Source: an uncultured Carnobacterium sp.
Lineage (GTDB): Bacteria; Bacillota; Bacilli; Lactobacillales; Aerococcaceae
NCBI GenBank assembly: GCA_937976325.1
Contig: CALJSD010000172.1
Coordinates: 1 to 38,575 of the forward strand
Reading direction: 5' to 3'
Length of the DNA: 38,575 nt
The first letter of the stretch is position 1. Each line of letters begins with the position of its first letter. The notes under the pieces were generated by a model. That model was not told the origin of the DNA. It made no database searches and saw only the letters and a program-made list of their open reading frames with translations. Made by a program: the position numbers and the translations under genes. Of this stretch, positions 32,298 through 38,575 are shown in pieces.

Positions 32298-33930
32298 TCG
32301 AATTCTTACGCTGGTGAAGACCAATTTAATTTTTGCGACGCAACCGGCACAATTACAAAATTATCGAAAGAAACAGGCGAAAAATCCATCGAAACCCGTG
32401 AATGTGGCGATGAAAACATTGACGCAACAATTGTTATTTGCGGTGATGTTTGGAGCTTTATTTGGAATTCCTGGAGCAATTTCTGGACGTTCATACCCTC
32501 CACTTCAATTTGGAACGACGGTCTTCTTATTCTTGATGATTTTAATTTCGCAAGCATTGCCAGCTATTTACAATGTCTTTTATGAAAGTAAAGACTTCGA
32601 ATCGTATTTGCCTTATGCCTTTACGGAATTAGAAGTCGTTCTTGGGAAGAGCCTTTCGATTGTAGTGGCTACATTGCAAGGATTACTTCCAATCGTGATG
32701 TTATTTGGAATCCACGTGTATTTTTCTGGAGGCTTCATCCTTTTCACGATTCCAATTGCCTTATTAGGGGTGCTTTTATTTAGTTCGATTGTTTACTTAT
32801 TGATGTTTCTTCTCTGCTTCTTTCTAGCGAAGATTCCACTGTTTAGAAAATATCAATCCGTGATTGCGAATATTTTAGTTTTCGTGATTTCCCTTGGGGC
32901 CGTCATTGGCTATCAACTGATGCTGACAGATTCGATGGTAAATACTGTATTAACAGGAAAAATGCCAGCTTTCATTCAACCAGTACTCGCCTTCTATAAT
33001 GCAATTTTGGATCCATTCGATATGAGTGTTTATCCGATGATTGGATTCGTAATCTTAGTATTTGTGGCAATTTTACTACTCGTGAAGTTCATTGTATTGC
33101 CAAACTTCTACCAAGCCGTTTCGCAAACATCGTCTTCGAAAGTAAAAGTCGAACGTGTGAAACAAATGGAGTTAGATGGCAGCAAGCTTTCAACGAAATT
33201 CGTGATTCGCTATACGCTTCGCCAATTAATGGAAGGTTCGGTATTAACGCAAACGATTATTAGTGCAGGAATATTACCATATCTCCTCTTAATTCCAGCA
33301 GTTTTAAGTTTTTCAGGTGGTCCGGTAGAAATTAGTTTTATGAAACTCCTAAACCTAAACACCTTCTTACCATTTGCGATGCTCATTACCTTCATTGCAG
33401 GCTTCAATACAGGAGGAAACAACTTATTAGCGGTCGGAATTTCACTCGAGCGGGAAAACTATTATTATCTAAAAGTTCTTCCATTCGATATGCACCAATT
33501 TTTAGAACGTAAATTCTGGATTCTCTTTGCGATTCAATCTATCATTCCAGTCATTCTTATGACGGTTATTTGTACGGTGCTTCGCTTACCGATTTATATG
33601 ACCTTGGGCATTATTCTCTCATGGGGAATCATTAGTCTAGGGCTTAGCCGTTGGGGATACGCCAGAGACTTGAAGCTCTTTACGCCAACGTGGACGAATG
33701 TCATTGAACTCTTAAACCGTATGCGTAGTGGATTTAAGTCGGTCATTTTTGTCGTGGTTCTCTTTGGATTTATCTTCGGAGCGATTTATTTATTAATCCA
33801 CTTACCAGAATGGAATCGTACTTTCGTTTGGTTCATTACAATTGCGTATGTTGTCTTGATTCTCGGTTTATCGATTTTTGCAACATTCTACTATAAGAAA
33901 AAATTACATGAATTAGTCGATTCTGAATAA
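32287..33930 (+). CDS. ABC transporter permease, unknown substrate
   Basis: This 547-residue membrane protein has about 12 hydrophobic segments, for example LLFAVMFGALFGIPGAIS, FGTTVFLFLMILISQALPAI, FTIPIALLGVLLFSSIVYLLMFLLCFFL, SVIANILVFVISLGAVIGYQL, MIGFVILVFVAILLLVKFIVL and the last FITIAYVVLILGLSIFATFYY. It overlaps the ATPase gene, so the pair works as one transporter, most probably an exporter since no binding protein is present. The role cannot be told from the sequence. Confidence 0.88.
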   Translation: MRFNRILTLVKTNLIFATQPAQLQNYRKKQAKNPSKPVNVAMKTLTQQLLFAVMFGALFGIPGAISGRSYPPLQFGTTVFLFLMILISQALPAIYNVFYESKDFESYLPYAFTELEVVLGKSLSIVVATLQGLLPIVMLFGIHVYFSGGFILFTIPIALLGVLLFSSIVYLLMFLLCFFLAKIPLFRKYQSVIANILVFVISLGAVIGYQLMLTDSMVNTVLTGKMPAFIQPVLAFYNAILDPFDMSVYPMIGFVILVFVAILLLVKFIVLPNFYQAVSQTSSSKVKVERVKQMELDGSKLSTKFVIRYTLRQLMEGSVLTQTIISAGILPYLLLIPAVLSFSGGPVEISFMKLLNLNTFLPFAMLITFIAGFNTGGNNLLAVGISLERENYYYLKVLPFDMHQFLERKFWILFAIQSIIPVILMTVICTVLRLPIYMTLGIILSWGIISLGLSRWGYARDLKLFTPTWTNVIELLNRMRSGFKSVIFVVVLFGFIFGAIYLLIHLPEWNRTFVWFITIAYVVLILGLSIFATFYYKKKLHELVDSE

Positions 33931-33937
33931 TGATGTA

Positions 33938-33970
33938 AGACTTAGAGATTGTCTCTAAGTCTTTTTTTAT
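33938..33970 (+). terminator. Terminator of the ABC operon
   Basis: AGACTTAGAGA-TTG-TCTCTAAGTCT, a perfect 11-bp stem, then TTTTTTTAT. Confidence 0.93.
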
Positions 33971-34047
33971 AACTAGTTTTATAGGGTTTTACAGATATAT
34001 AACCAATAGTTATAACAAACAATAGAAAAACGGTATAAGAAAACCTA

Positions 34048-34076
34048 TTGCTATGCGGTTTGTTCTCTGTTATCCT
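34048..34076 (+). promoter_or_regulatory. Promoter of the T-box methionine operon
   Basis: TTGCTA (34048-34053), a 17-base spacer, then TATCCT (34071-34076). It lies about 30 bases before the T-box stem I. Confidence 0.6.
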
Positions 34077-34099
34077 AAGAACATGTTCATAAGACATCA

Positions 34100-34356
34100 C
34101 AAAGAACAGGTGAGTAGAAAATAAGATTTGCTAAGAGAGTCTCGGTTGGTGGGAAGAGATGAAATTGAATTTTTGAAGATGGCCTCGGAGTGATTTTACG
34201 TCGAATCATTAGACGTAAATGGGTAGCCCATTATAGCTGTAGAGTATAACACCTAGTGTGCGTACTCGGTAAGGTAGGATTCGTGAGGATTCTACAAAAC
34301 AAGGTGGTAACACGAAAATTTCGTCCTTGCAGTAGCGATACTGTGAGGATTTTTTA
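34100..34356 (+). ncRNA. T-box leader, methionine specifier
   Basis: Stem I begins near AGGTGAGTAG and GAGAGTCTCGGTTGG. The specifier triplet is read as ATG at 34179-34181 in GAAG-ATG-GCC, which means methionine. The T-box sequence AAGGTGGTAACACG is at 34301-34314, with the antiterminator CAAGG/CCTTG around it. The competing terminator is TCCTTGCAGT / ACTGTGAGGA followed by TTTTTT (34323-34356). Uncharged tRNA-Met would favour transcription into the methionine synthase-like genes. Confidence 0.92.
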
Positions 34357-34375
34357 TTTATAGGAGGAATGACCA

Positions 34376-35512
34376 ATGTCAAAATTACAAGCACCATTTA
34401 GAGTAGATCACGTAGGAAGTTTCTTACGTCCAAAAGAATTAGTAGAAGCAAAAGAAAAATTTGTAAAAGGTGAAATTACACGCGAGGAATTAACAGCCGT
34501 CGAAGATAAAGCCATCGAAAAGTTAGTCGAACAACAAAAGAAAGCTGGATTAAAAGGATTCACTGACGGCGAATTCCGTCGCCAATACTGGCACTTAGAT
34601 TTCTTCTGGGGATTAAACGGAGTGGATCACACGCAAGCAAAAATTGGATACCAATTCCACGATGAAATTACAAAACCTGACTCAGCAGATGTCGTTGGAA
34701 AAATCACTGGTGAAAATCACCCATTCGTAGAACACTTCAAATTCTTAAAACAATTCGAAGACGAAGATTTCATCGTAAAACAAACAATCCCTGCTCCAGC
34801 GCAATTCTACTTCGAATTGATTCGTGACGCAGAGCATATTGAGCAAACTTTCTCAGTATACCCTTCAAAAGAAGAACTCTTTAAAGATATCATTGCTGCT
34901 TACAGACAAGTGATTAAAGAATTATACGATGCAGGCTGCCGTCTCTTACAAATCGATGACTGTACATGGGGTGTAATCGTAGATGATAACTTCTTAAACA
35001 TCATTTCAAAAGAAAGTCATTTAACACCTGAAGAATTAAGAAGAGAACACAAACGTGAATTCTTAGAATTAAACAACGGAATTCTAGAAGACTTACCAGA
35101 AGATTTAACAGTAAACACTCACGTATGCCGTGGTAACTTCCACTCAACTTGGGCAAGTTCAGGTGGCTACGATACAGTAAGTGACGCATTATTCGAAGAT
35201 GAAAACGTACATGCGTACTACTTAGAATACGATACAGACCGCGCCGGCGACTTCAAGCCACTAGCAAAAGTAAATAATGGTAAGAAAGTTGTTCTAGGAC
35301 TTCTCACTTCTAAATCAGGAAAATTAGAAGATAAAGACGAAGTGATTGCTCGTATTAAAGAAGCAAGTCAATATGTTCCACTAGAAGACTTATACTTAAG
35401 TACACAATGTGGATTTGCATCAACAGAAGAAGGAAACATCCTTACTGAAGACGATCAATGGAAGAAAATCGCATTGATTTCAGAAATCGCTCGTGAGGTA
35501 TGGGGAGAATAA
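34376..35512 (+). CDS. Cobalamin-independent methionine synthase-like protein, paralogue 1
   Basis: This 378-residue protein is similar to the C-terminal catalytic half of MetE (the YxjG/YxjH type). It would methylate homocysteine, or a related thiol, from a methyl donor. Zinc ligands are visible: His249 and Cys251 in NTHVCRGNFHSTW, Glu284 in YYLEYDTDRAGDF and Cys345 in STQCGFAST. The N-terminal domain of full MetE is absent, as normal for this subgroup. It is the first gene after the methionine T-box, so it is expected to be induced by methionine shortage. Confidence 0.9.
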   Translation: MSKLQAPFRVDHVGSFLRPKELVEAKEKFVKGEITREELTAVEDKAIEKLVEQQKKAGLKGFTDGEFRRQYWHLDFFWGLNGVDHTQAKIGYQFHDEITKPDSADVVGKITGENHPFVEHFKFLKQFEDEDFIVKQTIPAPAQFYFELIRDAEHIEQTFSVYPSKEELFKDIIAAYRQVIKELYDAGCRLLQIDDCTWGVIVDDNFLNIISKESHLTPEELRREHKREFLELNNGILEDLPEDLTVNTHVCRGNFHSTWASSGGYDTVSDALFEDENVHAYYLEYDTDRAGDFKPLAKVNNGKKVVLGLLTSKSGKLEDKDEVIARIKEASQYVPLEDLYLSTQCGFASTEEGNILTEDDQWKKIALISEIAREVWGE

Positions 35513-35558
35513 TCATCCCACAAGAAGAAATTCGAAGATAGATTGGAGAAATAAACTT

Positions 35559-36689
35559 ATGACAACACATGCACCATTTAGAGTAGACCACGTAGGAAGT
35601 TATTTACGTCCTAAAGACTTAGTAGAAGCACGCGCAAAATTCGCAAACGGCGAAATCACACGCGAAGAACTAACAGCTGTAGAAGATAAAGAAATCCGCG
35701 AACTTGTTAAAAAACAAATCGCTGCTGGATTAAAAGGCGTTACAGACGGAGAATTCCGCCGCGCTTACTGGCACCTTGACTTCTTCTGGGGATTCAACGG
35801 CGTAGAACATAGGGTAGGTAAACACGGTTTAAAATTTAACGGTGTCGAAACAAAAGCTGATACGGCAACATTAACAGCTCCAATCGATGGGCACAACCAC
35901 CCATTCGTAGAACATTTCAAATTCTTACGTGACTTAGTGAAAGACGAAGATGTGATTGTGAAATTCACAATCCCTTCTCCATCACAATTCTATTTCGAAT
36001 TAATTCGTACACCTGAACACATTGCAGCTTGGAAAGCAGTTTATCCAACTGAAAAAGAACTTTTCGAAGCGATTAAAAACGCATATGTAGATGTCATTAC
36101 GGACTTATACAACGAAGGCCTTCGCACAATTCAATTTGACGACTGTACATGGGGCGCTTTAGCAGACGATGGTTTTTCTAAACGTTTCAACGATAGCCGC
36201 CCACTCGAAGAAGTTCGACGTGACTTTGCAGGTCGTGCATTACAATTGAACAACTCAGTGATTGATGCATTACCAAAAGACTTAGCAGTGAACACTCACG
36301 TTTGCCGCGGTAACTTCCACTCTACTTGGATTTCTCAAGGAGGATATGAAAAAGTAGAAGACGAATTATTAGCAGGCGAACACGTAAATGCGTACTACTT
36401 AGAATACGATACAGACCGTGCCGGCGACTTCAAGCCTCTTGCGAAAGTTTCTGACGGTAAGAAAGTGGTTCTTGGTCTTTTAACTTCAAAATTTGCAGAC
36501 TTAGAAGACAAAGATGAAGTTATTGCTCGTATTAAAGAAGCAAGCCAATATGTGCCACTTGAAAACTTATACTTAAGTACTCAATGTGGATTTGCTTCAA
36601 CAGAAGAAGGAAACGTGATTAAAGAAGAAGATCAATGGAAGAAAATTGCATTGATTTCAGAAATCGCCCGTGAGGTTTGGGGAGAATAA
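35559..36689 (+). CDS. Cobalamin-independent methionine synthase-like protein, paralogue 2
   Basis: This 376-residue protein is clearly a close copy of paralogue 1: the same MxxxAPFRVDHVGS(F/Y)LRPK start, and an almost identical C-terminus. Zinc ligands are His247, Cys249, Glu282 and Cys343. The start at ATG 35559 (MTTHAPF) follows TTGGAG. The two genes differ mostly in residues 85-200, the region around the substrate pocket, so they may prefer different methyl donors. They probably arose by tandem duplication. Confidence 0.9.
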   Translation: MTTHAPFRVDHVGSYLRPKDLVEARAKFANGEITREELTAVEDKEIRELVKKQIAAGLKGVTDGEFRRAYWHLDFFWGFNGVEHRVGKHGLKFNGVETKADTATLTAPIDGHNHPFVEHFKFLRDLVKDEDVIVKFTIPSPSQFYFELIRTPEHIAAWKAVYPTEKELFEAIKNAYVDVITDLYNEGLRTIQFDDCTWGALADDGFSKRFNDSRPLEEVRRDFAGRALQLNNSVIDALPKDLAVNTHVCRGNFHSTWISQGGYEKVEDELLAGEHVNAYYLEYDTDRAGDFKPLAKVSDGKKVVLGLLTSKFADLEDKDEVIARIKEASQYVPLENLYLSTQCGFASTEEGNVIKEEDQWKKIALISEIAREVWGE

Positions 36690-36712
36690 GCCTCGCACTA
36701 AAAAATAAATCA

Positions 36713-36750
36713 AAAGGCTGTGGGGAGAATGATTATTGAACCACAGCCTT
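36713..36750. repeat. Intercistronic hairpin
   Basis: AAGGCTGTGG pairs with CCACAGCCTT around a 17-base loop. There is no T run on the plus strand, but an A-rich tract precedes it, so it has terminator form only for the minus strand. It may act in mRNA processing or stability between paralogue 2 and the cyclase gene. Confidence 0.55.
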
Positions 36751-36776
36751 CCCCTATTCAGAAAGGAAGTATCATT

Positions 36777-37529
36777 ATGACAGCATTTCAACAACAATTA
36801 GAACAAGCTTTTAAAACATTAAAACAAGCAAAATGGGTGAACTTAAGCCATCAAATCGATGCGAATAGCCCTCACTTCCCTGCTCTACCAGCATTGGAAC
36901 AAAAAGATTTATTTACATTAAAAGATGGATTCCACGTACAACAATTATCAGTGGTGACACAATACGGTACACATATCGACCCACCTTGCCACTTCTATGA
37001 AGGCGGACGCTTCCTTGATGAAATCGAGTTGAAAGATTTATTATTACCACTTTACGTCATCGACCGTTCAAAAGAAGTTGCTGAAAATCCAAACTTCGAA
37101 TTAACAAAAGCGGATGTATTAGCATTCGAAGAAGAATACGGAAAAATCGAACCTGGTGCCTTTGTAGCCTTCCGTAGTGACTGGTCACACCGCTGGCCAG
37201 ACCAAGATGCGGTTCGTAATTTAGACGAAAACGATGTTCAACATACACCAGGTTGGGCAAAAGATGCGCTTGAATTCTTAATTCACGAACGTCATGTGAA
37301 AGCTGTAGGTCATGAAACATTAGATACAGACTCAGGTGTTCACGCTGCAGCACATGGTTTAACAAACGAATACTACTTATTAAGCCAAGATATCTTCCAA
37401 GTCGAAGTATTAGCGAACCTTGACCAAGTTCCAGCAGTCGGTGCTGTGATTTCAATTTCATACCCTAACTGGAACCATACTCCAGGCTCACCTGTTCGCG
37501 CTATTGCGTATTTACCAGAAGCTGAATAA
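36777..37529 (+). CDS. Cyclase / kynurenine formamidase-like metal hydrolase
   Basis: This 250-residue protein belongs to the cyclase family (PF04199 type). The metal-binding signature appears as QYGTHIDPPCHF, with the usual first His replaced by Gln, and a later His in GHETLDTDSGVHAAAHG. The start is ATG 36777 with AAAGGAAG upstream. It lies inside a methionine-regulated operon between MetE-like paralogues, which is unusual for a formamidase and suggests a role in processing a methionine-related amide or ring compound. The substrate is not known. Confidence 0.85.
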   Translation: MTAFQQQLEQAFKTLKQAKWVNLSHQIDANSPHFPALPALEQKDLFTLKDGFHVQQLSVVTQYGTHIDPPCHFYEGGRFLDEIELKDLLLPLYVIDRSKEVAENPNFELTKADVLAFEEEYGKIEPGAFVAFRSDWSHRWPDQDAVRNLDENDVQHTPGWAKDALEFLIHERHVKAVGHETLDTDSGVHAAAHGLTNEYYLLSQDIFQVEVLANLDQVPAVGAVISISYPNWNHTPGSPVRAIAYLPEAE

Positions 37530-37547
37530 ACGAAAAGAGGAAAACAT

Positions 37548-38575
37548 ATGTCAAATCACGAAAACTGTAGCTGTTGTCAAAAAGCACCCTTTAGACTCGA
37601 TCACGTAGGAAGTTTCTTACGTCCAGAACGTCTTAAAGAAGCCCGTGCGAAATTTAATGATGGAGAAATCACTGCCGAAGAACTTGAACGCGTTGAAAAC
37701 GAAGAAATCGTTGCTTTAATCGAGAAAGAAAAAGAACTCGGCCTCAAATCTGTCACTGACGGTGAATTCCGTCGTGCATTCTGGCACTTAGATTTCTTAG
37801 AAAACTTAGATGGAGTTGAACTTGTAGAAGTGGACCACTTCTCTGTTCAATTCAAAGATAAAGATGTGAAGCCAAAAACATTACGTATCGTTGGTAAAGT
37901 GGATTTTTCTGAAAACCATCCATTCGTAAAACACTTCAAATTTTTAAAAGAGCACTCTGGCGATACTCCGGTGAAATTAACGATTCCTTCACCAAGTATG
38001 TTGCATTTGATTACGCAAGTTCGTGAGAAAAACTATGTGCCAATTGAGCGCTACAAAGACAATGAAGCCCTCTTCTTTGATGATGTGGTTAAAGCATACC
38101 GTAAGGCTCTACAATGTTTCTACGACTTAGGATGCCGCAATATTCAATTAGATGACACTAGCTGGGGTGAGTTCTGTGCGTTAGACAAACGTGAAGCGTA
38201 CGAAGCGCGTGGATTTGACCTTGAAAAAATCGCTCGTGATTATGTGGATGTACTTAACCGTGTGATTGAATGGAAACCAGAAGATTTAGTGGTGAATATG
38301 CATATTTGCCGCGGAAACTTCCGCTCAACATGGTTCTCTAGCGGTGGTTATGAACCAGTAGCGAAGACGTTATTTGGTCATTGCCGTGTGGATGGATTCT
38401 TCTTGGAATATGATAGCGACCGTGCTGGAGACTTTACTCCACTTCGCTATATTAAAGACCAAAAAGTCGTTCTTGGTTTAATTACATCTAAATCAGGAGA
38501 CCTAGAAGATAAAGATGAAGTCATCGCTCGTATTAAAGAAGCAAGTCAGTACGTTCCTCTTGAACAATTATGCCT
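37548..38575 (+). CDS. Cobalamin-independent methionine synthase-like protein, paralogue 3 (cut by window end)
   Basis: The reading frame is open from ATG 37548 (after AAGAGG) to the end of the window, 342 codons. It begins MSNHENCSCCQKAPFRLDHV, with a Cys-rich extension (CSCC) absent from the other two. Zinc ligands HIC in NMHICRGNFRSTW and Glu in FFLEYDSDRAGDF are present; the last Cys ligand would lie just beyond the window. It is more diverged than paralogues 1 and 2 (for example NLDGVELVEVDHFSVQF in the middle), so it may have another substrate. Confidence 0.88.
   Translation, partial: MSNHENCSCCQKAPFRLDHVGSFLRPERLKEARAKFNDGEITAEELERVENEEIVALIEKEKELGLKSVTDGEFRRAFWHLDFLENLDGVELVEVDHFSVQFKDKDVKPKTLRIVGKVDFSENHPFVKHFKFLKEHSGDTPVKLTIPSPSMLHLITQVREKNYVPIERYKDNEALFFDDVVKAYRKALQCFYDLGCRNIQLDDTSWGEFCALDKREAYEARGFDLEKIARDYVDVLNRVIEWKPEDLVVNMHICRGNFRSTWFSSGGYEPVAKTLFGHCRVDGFFLEYDSDRAGDFTPLRYIKDQKVVLGLITSKSGDLEDKDEVIARIKEASQYVPLEQLC

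Noticed and set aside
34100..34356. SAM riboswitch in front of the methionine genes
   Set aside because: The conserved AAGGTGGTAACACG and specifier layout are those of a T-box; no SAM aptamer core is seen.
34209..34397. Minus-strand ORF across the T-box leader
   Set aside because: The sequence is a T-box RNA with conserved elements on the plus strand; coding is not needed.
1..38575. CRISPR array, complete insertion sequence or prophage
   Set aside because: No regularly spaced direct repeats, transposase, integrase or phage structural genes are visible. Repeats found are few, intergenic and palindromic.

Overview
The window looks like chromosomal DNA of a low-GC Gram-positive bacterium, most likely a member of the Lactobacillales (a Granulicatella or other Carnobacteriaceae-like organism would fit, but nothing here fixes genus). 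The reasons are AT-rich codon use, strong GGAGG ribosome binding sites, lipoprotein signal peptides, a methionine T-box, a CopY-type copper operator, an energy-coupling-factor folate transporter under a THF riboswitch, and a Firmicutes type VIIb secretion system (T7SSb).

Layout. 1-5300 is mostly housekeeping: an oligopeptide-binding lipoprotein, a 49-residue membrane protein between two near-identical terminators, a minus-strand araC/GNAT pair, THF riboswitch-folT, and a 4-oxalocrotonate tautomerase-family gene. Around 1-205, 4680-5020 and 31130-31266 lie copies of a structured intergenic repeat whose stems change sequence while staying paired.

5561-28152 is an AT-rich T7SSb island. The core is esxA-esaA-essA-esaB-essB-essC. 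It is flanked by three lipase-type effector modules, each encoded as immunity-like membrane or lipoprotein first, lipase second. Their order (N-terminal alpha/beta hydrolase, C-terminal helical region) matches the reverse-arranged staphylococcal T7SS lipase TslA. Modules 1 and 3 carry two small helical partner genes after the lipase. Module 2 has none, but its lipase has a much longer C-terminus. The module 3 lipase is broken by a one-base slip in a T5 tract near its start. A fourth effector operon (DUF4176, DUF5082-like, DUF5344-like, LXG toxin, immunity candidate) encodes an LXG protein ending in a TNT-type NAD+ glycohydrolase domain. A separate DUF2185/Imm33-like immunity gene closes the island.

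28152-30809 is a copA-copZ copper-export operon with two CopY boxes but no copY in the window. After a 0.75-kb intergenic region rich in hairpins there is a two-gene ABC exporter. From 34100 to the window end, a Met-specifier T-box leads a methionine operon of three cobalamin-independent methionine synthase-like paralogues (the third cut by the window edge) with a cyclase/kynurenine formamidase-like gene between the second and third.

Working together: EssC, EssB, EsaA, EssA and EsaB would form the membrane machine exporting EsxA and the lipase and LXG-TNT effectors with their helical partners. The lipoproteins, membrane proteins and cytosolic immunity proteins would protect the producer. The flanking metabolic genes (folate uptake, methionine synthesis, peptide uptake, copper export) are unrelated to secretion.
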